Below, piece by piece: positions 43,880-58,916 of a stretch of 64,000 nucleotides of DNA (positions are counted from its first letter, which is position 1; each line of letters opens with the position of its first letter). This DNA is from Warburgia ugandensis (taxonomy: Eukaryota; Streptophyta; Magnoliopsida; Canellales; Canellaceae): assembly GCA_035236585.1 (NCBI GenBank), contig CP141132.1, forward strand, positions 19,133,945 to 19,197,944, given 5' to 3'. The position numbers and the translations under genes were made by a program. Below the pieces are notes generated by a model. It had not been told where the DNA came from and did no database searches. It saw only the letters and a program-made list of their open reading frames with translations.

Positions 43880-45385
43880 AGTTGTTTTTCGCAAGTACAT
43901 GGGCTATTGTTGTATAACTTGTGCAAGTACAGGTCTACCCCATGGGACTTGAGTTAAAGAAAATAATGTTTAAATTTTTTTTAATTATCCACAAAATTAA
44001 ATAACAACAAATTAGAAACTTAGATCTATTGAATTAATGAAAAATACACAATTCCAAGTTCAAAAGATAGAGAATTAAATAAAATATCAAGTGAAATCCA
44101 CTTTCTAACTTGATCACAAAATTCTTCAATTATGGCCACATCCAAGTTAATCAACCTTCGTCATTCCATCCCCCAAGTCTCTAATTAGTGATTTAATGGC
44201 TAGATTCTATAGATTTTCCAAAAATTTGATGATTTAGATCAATGTAAAAATTTAAGATTGAATGACTTAAATTGATTTTCTAGATTACAGATGGAAGATC
44301 AAATCTATAGATTACCAAGGATTTATGTTTAGATAAATATTTGAGAATTTATTGAAAATTAGAAGAGAAAAAGGTCAAAAACTGAATTAGCCCTATCGAT
44401 TAAAACTGAATCATTGATTTGGTTAATTATATCTAGATGGGCACCTATTTAGTAATTTTTTGGTTCTATTTAAGAATAGCACATAACAAGGATAAAACAA
44501 AACATGAATAAGTATAAGACAACATAAGAAAAAGGATAGAATAGGCGAAAGAAAAATGAAACGAGGACTTATATTGAAATAAAGGAGAAGAACCATGGAC
44601 AAAAATGGATTTGTTTACAAAATTCCATTTTTCTTCAACCTATGGTCGAGTGAAGAAGCAGAAATGTAGGGAACTCTATTTTGAAACTCTAAAACAAAGG
44701 GGAAATGGGTGGACTTGGGTGAAACCCAATTTGGGTTTTGATTAAATTGATGAAATCTTCTAGCTGGAGAAGAAATCAAGTGAAGAAAAGAGAGAAATTA
44801 GGGGGAAAAAACTATGTGCAAAATAGGGGATGAAAACCATTAAAATAGGTAAGATAATAGTGAAATTTGAATGGAGATGATTGGAAAAGAGGTGGGAGGG
44901 ATGAGACATTGAGGCTGAGAGACACTGAGAGAAAGGTCTATCTTGGCTTTTCCCCCCTTTCTTTCCCTACTATGGTTAAGGCTAAGTATGGTTCTCTCTC
45001 TTTTGTTCTGTTGTGTTGGCCTTCCCTTCCTAAAAGCTCTAGTACAGTTCTACCATGCTATGGTATTCCTTTCTTTGGGCTTTTTTCTTGCCATTTAAAG
45101 TTCTATGGTGCTGCAGTGTAGCTTAGGGAGAAAACCGTGAATCTCTTCCTCCTATGATGAAGAGAATTTGGGAGAGAGCTGTCTAATTGCTCCTTCTAAC
45201 TAATATATAGGGAAACACATCTAGTTGTTTTGGATAACCAATCTCCTTTCAAGAACCTTGTAAACCAAACTTTGAAGTCATCCCATCTTTCTTTTAATAA
45301 CCGTCATTACCAAGCAGCCCCCTCCCTTTTTATATGATGCGTGCACCTTTCAATTAAGAACACCTTCCCTATGTTCTACACAAAA
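43880..45385 (-). mobile_element. Part of the 3' LTR of a tRNA-Asp-type gypsy element, minus strand (inner side)
   Basis: The left edge, plus-strand TTAGTTGTTTTTCGCAAGTA, then GTACAGGTCTACCCCATGGGAC, is the reversed counterpart of the end of the plus-strand LTRs (GCATCAACTACACTATAATA ... ACTTGTGATAAAATAATCAA). The segment continues at 54757 after the inserted plus-strand element. Together the two pieces make about 1.87 kb of one LTR. Its outer end abuts the chromovirus gag remnant, so this element inserted into that chromovirus. Confidence 0.65.
45381..45385. repeat. Left target-site duplication CAAAA
   Basis: CAAAA directly precedes the LTR start at 45386 and recurs directly after the second LTR at 54752-54756. 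The perfect 5-bp repeat fixes both ends of the element. Confidence 0.85.
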
Positions 45386-45455
45386 TCTCAAGTGTTCAAT
45401 TTTGGTCAAAATACCCCTAATTTAGCATTTAATTAGATCATCTAACTGATCAAAC

Positions 45456-45735
45456 TTGTAATTTTTACATAAAATATAAATTTTAGTTTAATTGTTCATC
45501 CAACCATTGAATTATAAAATTTAACAGCCACATGATCATTACAGCTTATCACATGTGTAATGTACAATTTAGATGACTCTAAAATTTGTAATTTTTACAT
45601 AAAATATAAATTTTAGTTTAATTGTTCATCCAACCATTGAATTATAAAATTTAATAGCTACATGATCATTTGAGCTAATCAAATGTGTAATGTACGGTTT
45701 AGATGACTCTAACTTGGTTTTGTGTTTTGCGGATC
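45456..45735 (+). repeat. 140-bp tandem duplication unique to the 5' LTR
   Basis: TTGTAATTTTTACATAAAAT begins at 45456 and 45596, and each copy runs to GTAATGTAC...TTTAGATGACTCTAA. The 3' LTR has one copy (52565-52695 region). Confidence 0.9.
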
Positions 45736-46000
45736 AACCAAAATAGGCTTGGGTAGCCCAAATCAAATTCAATGGTGTAGATCATCCTAGAGGGAATTGA
45801 ATGGTTGGGATCAAATCAATGAACCAGATCACTCACAAGGAAAGAGGGAATAATTTCTAATTGAAGACTAAGAAAGAATAGGCAACCCATGAAAAGGAAA
45901 CACCCAAAGAGGAAGGCATTATCTAGAATAAAAAGAACGAAAGTGGCGGGAAAAAAAATTTAAAGGAGGATGAGATAGGCAAAAGAGGAATCTAGTGCAG

Positions 46001-46009
46001 TTATAAAAA
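46001..46009 (+). promoter_or_regulatory. LTR TATA box (5' LTR)
   Basis: TTATAAAAA, followed by TGGACTGAAAAG and the pyrimidine-rich leader. The same string is at 52995-53003 in the 3' LTR. Conservation in both LTRs and the position upstream of the leader fit a promoter. Confidence 0.5.
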
Positions 46010-47664
46010 TGGACTGAAAAGTGGGAGCCAAAAGAAAGGAAGACCGCACCCCCTCTCTTCTCCTCTTCTCTCTCTATCTCTCTTTCCATTACTCTCTCCC
46101 CATCACCGCCTCACCTCTTCTCTTCCCCCCCCCTCTCTCTCTCCTTTATAGCTCCCTTTGTCTTCCTCAAAACTACACCTTCTCTTCTCACAGCATCTCT
46201 CCACTATTGAATGAAGAGGGCAATCGAAGACAAAATCTGCAACCTCCTTCTCTTCTTCTCATCCACCCTCAGCATCGCTTTGCTTTACCCTGTTCTTTCC
46301 CTGATCACGACACCACACCCTATCTCTGATCTCCACTATAGACAACTTCAGAAGGATTGCAAGGAAGCACATAGCCCTCCTTCTTTCCTCTCTCACCCTC
46401 TCTTTCCCTCACTACCCCAACTCGTTGAAGCAAGTCAAGCACAATAGCTACACATTCTTCTTTCCCTTACTCTACCTCCCTACTCATCTCTTTGTCTACA
46501 CCCTGCCTCTCCACTATAGGAAGCCATTGATCATTCCCTCTATGTTCCTTCTCTCCCTCTCTATCTCCCTATTTACTGCACCACCCTCCTCTCCACTGTA
46601 TACTATAGCACAGCTGCAAAGGAAAAATGGAGTCCTCTCTCCCTTCACCGAGCGTCTCTCCTCTCCCATCTCTCTCTCTCATTCCCTCTATGCTTCTTTC
46701 CCTTACTCCCACACTCTCTATGTTTCTCTCTTCCTTGCCTCTCTTTCCCTCCTTTTCTCTCTTGGAATCCTCATAATCTCATTAGCCTTCACCGAAGGAG
46801 AAAACCCAAGTCGAGTTTTCCTTGGTTTCTATTGTTCTCCCTCAGATCTCCTCCTTCTCTTCTTCCCCATCTCCCCTATCATCTATGTCATCTTCTTCGT
46901 TAGTTTCCTCTGTTTTTGTTTAAAACTAGAAAAACTGGAAAATTTTAGTTTTACCCTTTAGACTTTAAATATAATTTCATCTATGTCCCTCATTTAATTC
47001 CATATGTATTCCTGTTTTTATCCCTGTTTTACGTTTAACCTTTTTTACTTATCTAGGTTCTATATTATTCTCAAATTTATCCAAGAACAGTGTTATCCAA
47101 GCCTGTTTTATTTAAGCTAAAGGATTACTTTATTTCAAGATCTTTTTCAAGTCAGATTTTTAGTTAATCTTTAGATCTTATTTTTAGGATAATTCCTAAT
47201 TAATTCATCATCCCTGATCTTCAATCTAAAAACTAGACATGCTATCCAAGCCATCCAAAATCCAAAATCCTTCTTTAGTCCAAATCATCAAAATTTTAGA
47301 GAATCTGCTTAATCAAGCATTGGATCCTTAATCAAAAGTACCAGTGAGAGATTAAAGAAGGCCAATCAACATTGATGAGATCATATTTGAAGTAATTTAT
47401 TGTAATCAAGCTAGGGAAGTGAACTTAATTTGTTTTTAGTTAATTTTCTATCCTTTTGAAGTTTGATTTAAGTAATTTTCATTACTTAAATAGATCTAAA
47501 AATTGAATTCATTGTTATCTATTTTCTATTTATTTTAATTTTTTGATAATTAAAATTTATTTAGACTCCATCTTTTTAAGTCGAGTCTCAGCGGGATTGA
47601 CCCATACTTGCATCAACTACACTATAATATCTCATGCACTTGTGATAAAATAATCAACAAATTT

Positions 47665-47682
47665 TGGCATCGTTGCCATGGA
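47665..47682 (+). promoter_or_regulatory. Primer-binding site for tRNA-Asp
   Basis: TGGCATCGTTGCCATGGA lies 5 bases after the 5' LTR. It differs at four positions from TGGCGCCGTTGCCGGGGA, the standard site complementary to the 3' end of plant tRNA-Asp. The changes (GC to AT, GG to AT) are typical of decay of methylated cytosines. Confidence 0.8.
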
Positions 47683-48823
47683 CCTACAATAGAGTTTTCA
47701 TAAAATTTAATAAAAAATCCAAAAAATAAATTTTTTAAGGATTGCATTGTTAGGTGCAATTTTCAATTTTTAGTGCATAATCACTTTATTTCCTAAAATT
47801 AGTACTAATTGCTATTTTTATTTTCTAGGAAATTAGAAAGTAAGAAAATTGACAACTAGAGCTTCATCAAATAAATAGAATTTCCTTGCTTTTCTAAAAT
47901 AGGAAATTTTCTTTTTTTGAGTGAATCTTGGAGTGAGGCACATTGTAACTTGTAATTTGTTTCAATTTCAATTTTAAAAGAGTTGTATTAAAATAGGGCA
48001 AGTGTGATAAGGGAGCCCACACCTGATCTTCATCAGAAATCCCATTGTAAGTTTTTCTCACTCTTTTTAATTTTTTAGTATAGTTGCATTTAACATAATT
48101 TTGCATTGATTGGTAGTGTAATTGCATATAAATAACATATTTGATAATTATTGCATTTTTGGATTTGCATTAGTTTATTATTTTTAATCGCATTCTTAGG
48201 GCATGTTTATTGCTTTAAGGTGATTTATATGTTGATTAAACTACCATGGAGTACGAAAATTAATTAGTAAGGGCACCCAATCCCATAAGATCAAGGGTGG
48301 ATTTAATCACCACCTCTTGGCCGACCTAGGATAATCACCACAGGTGTGCAACTCAACCTCTCAAATTAATTTAAAATTAATTAGAAGAGAACTTATAGTG
48401 GCCATTATATATTTGTATAACCCTCTTAATAGGACGTGATCTATTATCACTTCAGTGGCTTTTGAGAACTGTAGTTATAGTGGGTGTCTTAAAATCCAAG
48501 TAATTTTCCTATGCCTTCCATTGACATCTGTTGAGGTCAAAATGCCTCCTCACATGAGGATTGTATTAACCACTTGAGAGCAAAACCTAACTAGTAAGTA
48601 GTAGTCAAATCTGAAAGAGAGGAGAACTATTAGATTAGGATAATCTTAATGCATCTCCCCTAGACAAAATGAAGAAAATCAAAATATTTCTACTTGTCAC
48701 CCTTAAGGATTATTTGATCGTGCCCTTTGTATGTACATCATTCTAAGAATTTAGTTTGCATCATTAAGGGTAGTTTTTCCTATTTAAAAATATTAAAAAA
48801 AGAAGAGAAAAACATATGGTCAG
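47683..48823 (+). other. Internal 5' leader of the gypsy element
   Basis: No ORF of note on the plus strand. The phrases GGGCACCCAATCCCATAAGATC and CTTGGCCGACCTAGGATAATC fall in the untranslated leader before gag. Confidence 0.45.
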
Positions 48824-49997
48824 TTGTATTCGATGAAAAATTTACACATTGATCAAAAGGGTAATTTACCCCCCAGCATTAACAACGAAGATATTTTTCC
48901 ATGGAGAAACAATCCCCTCTTTAATGATGATGAACCACCTCTCAGCTGGGATAATGACGATGTTTCCTCATGGATGAGCGATCCTCTCTTTGATGCTGAT
49001 GGTGCTCCACCTCTATTTAATTATAATATATGTCCATGGAGGAATCATTCTTTGCCACATGGAAATAGGAGAAGGAAATATGAAAGGGAATGGGACCAAT
49101 TTGAATCACATGAGAATAATTGGCATAACCAAAATCCTCTTAGGAAAACACTAAGAGACTATTTACAACCTAATTACACAAGCACACTTTCATGTATACT
49201 TTTACCTTGAAATGCTAGTATGATTGAATTAAGGGTGGGAGTAATTCAATTACTTCCTAAATTTTATGGGTCGGATAGTGAGTGTCCTTACCTACATTTA
49301 AAGGAATTTGATGAAGTGTGCATAACCCAACATACACAAAACATCGAATTAGATATGGTAAGACTCAAACTATTTTCTTTTTCTTTAAAGGAAAAAGTTA
49401 AGATGTGGTTTCATTCACTGCCAATAGGTTCCATACGAACCTAGCAAGAACTGATTGGGAAGTTCTTGAAAAATTTCTTTCCCATACATAAGACAAACAC
49501 TCTCTACCGAAATATAATGAATTTTACCTAGACATATAAAGAAAATTTCTACCAATGTTGGGAAGATTCAAGGAATTATTGTTAACTTGTCCACATCATG
49601 GATACGAACTTTGGTGCATAGTTAGCTTCTTTTATGAAAGACTTAATTCTGATATGAGGCATTTTGTTGAAATGATGTACAATGACAATTTCTTAAACAA
49701 ACAACCTAAAGAGGCACAAGAGTATTTGGATGGCTAGCAGAGAGTGCACAAACTTGGGCTGATTTAGACAAAGTAGGTTACCCTAACATGCTGAAGTCCA
49801 CCACCATATTTGCTAGGGGAGGAATATATGCTATGACTAAAAAGGATGACATGAATACTAAAATAGTATCCCTAGCTAGAATAGTTGAGGCCTTGGAAAT
49901 AGAAAAAATTTCCTCAAAGAAAGTCAAGCAGGTATGTGATATTTGTCAAAGTAATACAAACCCAACTCAGGAATGTTCCATTACTTTTGTATTTTAG
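48824..49997 (+). pseudogene. Gag of the plus-strand gypsy element, broken
   Basis: The first piece (48824-49210) has acidic, W-rich repeats of the type DPLFxxDxxPP and ends LRKTLRDYLQPNYTSTLSCI, typical of the N-terminal part of Athila/Tat Gag. The next piece (49220-49444) has IQLLPKFYGSDSECPYLHLK followed by EFDEVC, the start of the Retrotrans_gag domain. GRFKELLLTCPHHGYELWCI and a short tail continue it (49555-49737). The last piece (49788-49997) ends in a Cys-rich CDICQSNTNPTQEC, a zinc-knuckle-like remnant. Stops separate all pieces, so no full Gag can be made. Confidence 0.75.
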
Positions 49998-52492
49998 GAT
50001 GCACTTCATGAATAGATACATTCTTATGAGGAATATTTTTTCCCATCTTCAGAGATATATAATTCCAATTGAAGTAATCATCCTATTGTTAGTTGAAGAA
50101 ATGAATGTAATGCTAATGTCTCATATAAGGCACAATACCACCCTTACCAACCACCACAATGACCACTTGCTCCTAGACCTTACCTTCCTCCACCTAAGAG
50201 TAAAGTGGATGATAACTTTCATTAATTTATGTAATACCAGAAGAAGAAAATTGCTCTAATTAAAGCCCAATTAAAACAAAGCACATAATCCATGACTAAA
50301 TTGAAGGACATGATACCTCAAATGCTATAGACCATTAAAAAGGGCAATGTCCTATCTTACCAAATGAAAACCCAGATGATATGGATGTGGTAGGTGAGAT
50401 TAATTCATCATTTACAAACATGGAACAAACACAGGTAATTACCATTATTCATAATAGTAAAATAAATCAGAAATTTGGTCTTTAGAAGGCTGAGATAGGA
50501 CCAAAACTTATTAGAAAAAGAGATAAATTTGTGGATAAGGAAATTGTCCCACCCACTAAGCCATGTGACATCCTTGCTTGATTTCCATGAAGACTACGTC
50601 AATCTTCCAATATTATCTCTAATTATGAGAAGCATCCTGGTGATATATTTACCTTGCCTTATGATAAAATTCAAAATTCAAAATTGCAAGATAAATTTAC
50701 TTACCTTTCTTTTTTAGAAGCCTGTCCACCTCATTTTATATGGGACCCAGGGAAGTTTTGAACTTTGTAAAAAAAAATTTCTCTGAAAATTTTCCATCTG
50801 TAATAATTTTGTACCTTAATTTTTTTTAGAACTTTTCTTTTCTTTTCTACATCTCCCATTTCTTCATTTCTCAATGCATTATCATCATCCTACTTATAAA
50901 CATTGAGGATAATGTTTCTTTCAGGTTGGGGGTGTAGAATTATACCAAACTCTTATTTTTGTTAGTTTTTTCTCTTAATTTAAAAAAAATTAAAAATTTT
51001 GCCAAAAAAATATTGAAAATTTTTATGTCAATTCATACACTATGATGAGAATTGAATTTTTTTTTTGAAGTATAGTGTAGATAATTTTAGCTTATTAATG
51101 GAATTGTGCATGATTAATTCATCATTTTACTCATTTTTAAAAGTATTTCATGCAAGCAAAGTCTCACATGACATCTATACAGCCTTGCATATACATAGTC
51201 TAAATTGATAACTAGTCATAACTTAGATATCTTAAAGAAATTTAGTGGAAACCTATGACCTAAGAAAGTTTTAGAGCCATTCATTCTTTTTGAGAGGTTA
51301 TAAATGTTCTCATTTTCTTCACTGTACTTAAAGAAAATTTGACCCATAAATTTTTAAATTGGCTAATTACCTGAATTATTAGAGTAATACCATTAAAATT
51401 CTAGAAGTTCATTGAATTTGATAGATTATATGAAAGCTAGAAAAGGATTTAGGCCATCCTTGTTGTTAACCTAGAGACATAAATCCTACCCAAGAGTATT
51501 TTCACCACTAGTTAGCCAATTTGAGCCTTTTATATAAGCCTTTTCTTTTGTTACCGAAAGAACCTTTAACCATATTAACCCACTATAAATATATCCATTA
51601 CCTATTTTCTTTAAAAGATAAGTTAGAGATGAATGAAGATATACTTTTTAGTTACAATAAAAGTAGAAAAGTGAATAAAAAAAAAAAAAAATCTTCAAAT
51701 AGATTCAAAAGTGTTGAAAAGAAAGAAAAAACACTGAAAAAAAAGTTTGAAGAATGCGGAAAAGTGGAAAAAGAAATATTCACTTCAGTGGAAAGTAAAC
51801 AAAGAATTGTCAACTTTAGTAGAAGACCTCTACATTTTTTCGAAATTTTTTTGAATACCCTTCGTACCCTTTCTTTGTTACGTTATCCTAAGCCTACATT
51901 TCATCCCAGTTGAAGACCTATTGATTCTAGGATGAATATAGTCTTGATGAGGATATGAATGGATAGGATTTAAAGAAAGGTATTTCTAAATATTCAAAGG
52001 TAATGGCATCTTATCATTTCTAAAGGGTTCAAAAATTAAATTCCTTAGTAACTCTAGTCCATCATGAATATATGTGAGATAAATTTGTTTTTATTGACTT
52101 TGGTCATATATTTAAAAGAGAGATATGATTTGAACCCTTTATTTGAGAGATTCTATTTCTTAGTGTAGGTCTATTAGTAAGGATTCAAGTCAAAACATAT
52201 TTGAGATGAAGTTCAAAAGATAGAAGTCTACTTAGAGATAAAGATTATTCTATATGTAGACTGTACACTCACGCACCCACTCTGAGATTTGAGCTTAATT
52301 GAAATATATTTAGCACAAGGTAGGGTTTTAAACTCTTCATTATTTTTATTGGTAAGCTAAAGTTGATAGATTTATTGAACGATGATTCTTTGAGAAAAGA
52401 GTGGGAGTTGACTTGAAAATAATTTTTTGAATTTTGTAATTTGGTTTTTCATATGTTTTGCTTTGGACTGGCAAAATGTTGGTTGGAAAGTG
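49998..52492 (+). other. Internal 3' region of the gypsy element, no pol
   Basis: Short ORFs at 49936-50259, 50529-50717 and 51521-51913 show no RT, integrase or protease motif. CATTGAGGATAATGTTTC then TTCAGGTTGGGGG (about 50900-50935) is a common landmark of this lineage. A related copy of the part 51700-52490 occurs reversed at 55117-55925. A purine-rich GGTTGGAAAG at about 52481-52490 sits just before the 3' LTR and is the likely polypurine tract. Confidence 0.6.
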
Positions 52493-54751
<2,259 letters not shown>

Positions 54752-54756
54752 CAAAA
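54752..54756. repeat. Right target-site duplication CAAAA
   Basis: Identical to 45381-45385; completes the pair around the element 45386-54751. Confidence 0.85.
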
Positions 54757-55116
54757 CCTCTTCTTATAGTAGCTAAAGATATGACATGATTAATACTCTC
54801 TTCTCTACCCAACGCCTTCCTTTCCTCCCCTCCTTTCCTCTCGACAAAAATTCCTTTTCAAAGATGGTTTCCTATTTAGTTAGGCTCCTAATTAGGAAAC
54901 CATCTTATAGTTGATCTACAACATATAAAACCCAATTCGAATAATCTTGATCATACTTTAATCATCTGATTAGCTCCTGATGATCAATTAATGGTTAAAT
55001 ATTGCAAATCAATGATTGGATGATTAAGTGGAGCTAAAAATTGTAAATTTGAGTTATTGGATGATCTAATTAAATGCTAGATTAGGGATATTTTATCCAA
55101 AATTATGCACTCAACA
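54757..55116 (-). mobile_element. Outer part of the minus-strand 3' LTR of the related gypsy element
   Basis: Read on the minus strand it begins TGTTGAGTGCATAATTTTGG (start at 55116), directly after a purine-rich TGGTTGGAGGG (55117-55127). It continues TTTAGxATTTAATTAGATCA as in the plus-strand LTRs. It joins the segment 43880-45385 once the inserted element is removed. Confidence 0.7.
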
Positions 55117-55925
55117 CCCTCCAACCAGCATTTTGCTAGTCCCATGCAAAACATGCCAAAAATTAAATTAAAAAAGTGGTTGCCATTTTTATAGGCACTC
55201 ACAATTGCATTTAGTATATGCAACAAGCCCTTAAACCCTTAGGTTATCCCTAGTGGACGAGTTAAGTCTTGTGAGGGTTTGTAATGAATATACCTATAAA
55301 ATTTCAAAAATCATGTTCAAGTCAATTTTCACTTTTTCCTTAGAGAATCATCTTCAATAAATCTATCAACTCTAGTATACTCATAAAAATGAATGAAAAA
55401 TTCAAACCCTACCCATATGCTAAATACATTTCAATTAAGCTCAGATCTTAGAGTATATGGGTATACTGTCTACATATACAATAATCCTTATATCTAAATA
55501 GACTTCTAACATTTGAACTACATCTAAAATATGTTTTGACCTCAATCTTTAGTAACAAACATACACTCAAAAATAAAACTATCATATAAAGGATTATATT
55601 TCTCTTTTAAATACATGAGTAGAGTCAATAAAAGCAAATCTATCACACATATACTTATGAAGGAATGAGAGTTACTAAGGAATTTAATTTTTGATCCCTT
55701 TAAAAAGGATAATATTCCATTACTTTTGAATATATAGATATATTAATCTTTAAATCCTATCCACTCATATCCTCACTAAGACTATATTCTTCCTAAAATG
55801 AATAGGTTTTCAATTGGGATGAAATATAGGCTTAGGATAGGGTACAAAAGAAAGAGTATTTAAAATTCTTCAAAAGTAAGTAGAGGTCTTCTACTAAAGT
55901 TGACTCGTATGATTTTCTAACACAA
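55117..55925 (-). mobile_element. 3' internal region of the minus-strand gypsy element
   Basis: The minus strand matches the internal 3' part of the plus-strand element: TATCCTAAGCCTATATTTCA then TCCCAATTGAAAACCTATTC against 51880-51925, and AGTAGAAGACCTCTAC against 51820-51835. The match stops near 55920, where organelle-like sequence begins. No coding region is seen in it. Confidence 0.65.
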
Positions 55926-58916
55926 CGGATAGTTTAGAAATCTTTCTCGCTGGGTTCTGGCACTGTCCCCCGAGTTCGCGTGCGAAATCTGCTGCTCGTT
56001 GAACAAGATCCCTTCTTAGGAACCAGTTCCAGTCCCTTGTCTTTCATCATTATGAATTCAACGATTTCGAATGAGTCGGTTCAAGCAACTCATAAACCCC
56101 AAAAAAGGTTTAACCCTGGTATACATATCCTTACCTTATTTCTGGTTCAGGACCAACCATACACTCACAGCCACTACTTCTATTCTTGGAATCGGACACG
56201 GTTCGTGCGTAGTGGCCCAGCCAGCCTGAGCGGTCCCTCCCAAAACTCTGTTACTTCATCAAGGAAACAAGCCATAAGTGAAATTCGAGGTTTGAGGAAA
56301 ACCTCTTCTAGGTTTTGCTTTTTCCTCCGCTCCTGCATGGCATTATCATGACTTACCTGCCTCAATATCGATTGAAAGCATGTGCTGGTTATAGGAAGAA
56401 CAATGGAACAACCTTACTCAATAACACATATCCCTGCCTTTCCCGCTTCCTCGGTTCCATTACAAACAATATGAGTCTTTCCTTGGTGAGCGTGTAATAA
56501 AAGATTGAGGTCCTCTTTTTTGGAGTACTCGAATACCGACTAGAAAGGGCCACCCCCGGGCTGGGAGCTGTGCCAACCTGTAAGAATTTCCTTCGAGCAA
56601 TAAAGTAAAGTAGGAAAGGAAGAATAAGAGCCAATAGAGAGAGCTTTCAACAGCCTATGCCGTCTTCTTGTTGAAAAGAAGCCCTTTTGGCAAAAATTTT
56701 TTTGCTTCATTCTGACCTTCCCCACAACTACTTCTTTAATTTAAGACATTTTTTCATTTGTCCTTCCACCAACAAGATAAAGAGACATGAATGCCGCATC
56801 AACAGTAAAGTGCTAACATGCTAACAGCTCTATCAATTCCTTCCTTTAATCTGCCTTGACCCTATATACATGATACCACCGAACCAAAGGAAACTGATTC
56901 AACCTGAACTACGTGAGCGCAGCTAGTCGAATCCTTACTTTTTGTTATCCTGCTCCTGAGCCATAGCCACTAGGATCAAAAGTAACGGCTACTGATTTTG
57001 GATCACTTTCATCCGCATCTCTTTTCTTTCTTTTGTTTTCTTCTCTTATGCCAGGTCTGGGGGAGGAGGAATTGAATCTAGCCTCTTTCGCCTAGATCGA
57101 TCCCCTTTACTTTAGCCAAGGGAAGCAGTCCAATACCAACTTCTTCTATAGGACCGGAGTTGTCAACAAGGACTGCAGATACGATCACTCCGCCATCAAC
57201 AGGAAATCAATCCGCATCTGAGAAGTCAAGTTGATTCCCGTGCTTTCGGGCGATGAATCTTGGCTTGGTTTTTTCACTCTATTAAGATTAAAGGTTCCCA
57301 TTGAGAAATTAATTAATTTAAGAAGAACTCCACCTGGGTCTTTCTTGCCTTTTGCCTACTTTGATTAGGACTTTGTCTAGGGAAGAACTAAAAAAGTAAA
57401 GCATTTAAGTTGAAGTAAGTAAGTCGGATTTGCTAGCCTTTGGGCTTAAAGAATCACTCTTTGTTAATAGGCTGGACTAGCTTAGAATCAATGCTTTGAC
57501 TGCTAATGCCGAATCCAAGAGCTCTTGCAATAGTAGTGGGGGATAGCCAAGCCAAAGATGCTACTTCCCAGTCCACGTTGACTACAGAACCACTTGGTTT
57601 GGTACATTCTTTTAGCCCTTTGCTTTCGCATTAAATCAATGGTAGCCCCCTCATTTGGGTAAAGAAAAGAACTAAAGGTAAGGAGCGGTCTCTTCTCCCA
57701 AATGGGATAAGCCTTCTTTAAATTGGGCTTTTTATACAGAGCAGATATCCTCTACAATCCATAACTAAGATAGCCATGTTGCTCAGACTTACCTTTCTCA
57801 AACTTCCTGCTGAGCTACATTCTTTGGTACCGTCGAAGTTGCTTCAATTCTATCGAAGTTGAAAGGAAGCATAAACCCCCATTCGAATAAAGGGTGGATG
57901 AGCCCCTGTGTAAAAAGAATATTCACTTTTTTTTGTCAGCGTCCAACTTGTGATGCACAAGGGAGACCAAGACAGTGGGGAAATCTCATCCTTGTTCCGT
58001 AACTAGCAATCATCCATGTTACATAGTAAGCTTCATCTACCCAACAAACATACCAATTCCAAGTCTTCTCACCAGCATGCCACTTTACTTTAGGTAGACC
58101 ACAAGAGTAGATCCTAACATGCCAGCACCTTCTATTAAGTAAGATGAAAACTGGAATCCATCTAAGAGACAGAAGAGCAAGCACATTCATTTAAGATTCA
58201 AAGTGATCCCCTCCCATAAGGGGGCTGAGAAAGCTGTTCTCGATACACCTACTTGGTCATCAAACTCATTTACCACTAAATCCACTAGAAATAACAGATG
58301 TATAAGGAAAAAACTACCTCGATCCCTCTCAAGGCATTGGTAGTTTACTTGCCACCCCATTCCATTCATCCCGACAGGAGTGGAAGCCCTTACATTCGTC
58401 ATGGGAATGAACCTTCTCGACAAAAACCAATCAAAGATTTCTCGTAAAAAATGCATTCTAAGCACTTGTGAAGGAAATTGGCACTATCTCTTCATCAACG
58501 AAAGGGTCCATCTCAACAACAGGAAGATTTAGATTTGACTTTCTACTGGATTCTTACTATCGACTCCTTTGCCAGGATTGAAGTATGATTTTGACTATGA
58601 TTGGGCCCTACATTGGTCCCATTGATGGAAGGTAGGATGCGTTGGGTACAGCCGAATACGCTAATACGTACCTGAGGAGAAAGTCTTTGCAACAGAGCTG
58701 GTCTTAGAAAAACCATTGCTCCAGCTGCCCGAACCAAACCCATTTCTTGTAGCGAGGGAAGGGATTGATCAACTGTCTTGCTGTGACTACAATTCGGTCG
58801 GTTGCACCTGTAGAAAGTTGACTAACTAAAATAGGTCACTTTCGCTTCCAATGATAAAGATTGGGCGCTTTAGCCCTTAATGAAAGCTTCAACCTTACCG
58901 GCCCGAGTAGCATCTC

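Larger units (their letters stand above)
45386..47659 (+). repeat. 5' LTR (2274 bp) of the plus-strand gypsy element
   Basis: Begins TCTCAAGTGTTCAATTTTGG, a mutated form of the TGTTAAGTGTTAAATTTTGG start of the 3' LTR, and ends AATCAACA. It carries a 140-bp tandem duplication (45456-45735) that the 3' LTR lacks. Its pyrimidine-rich leader at about 46050-46800 is long and open in some frames (178 codons at 46425-46961) but shows no domain. Confidence 0.85.

Noticed and set aside
46425-46961. 178-codon plus-strand ORF, the second longest of the window
   Set aside because: Lies in the pyrimidine-rich leader of the 5' LTR; the matching part of the 3' LTR is broken into other ORFs, so the frame is not conserved.
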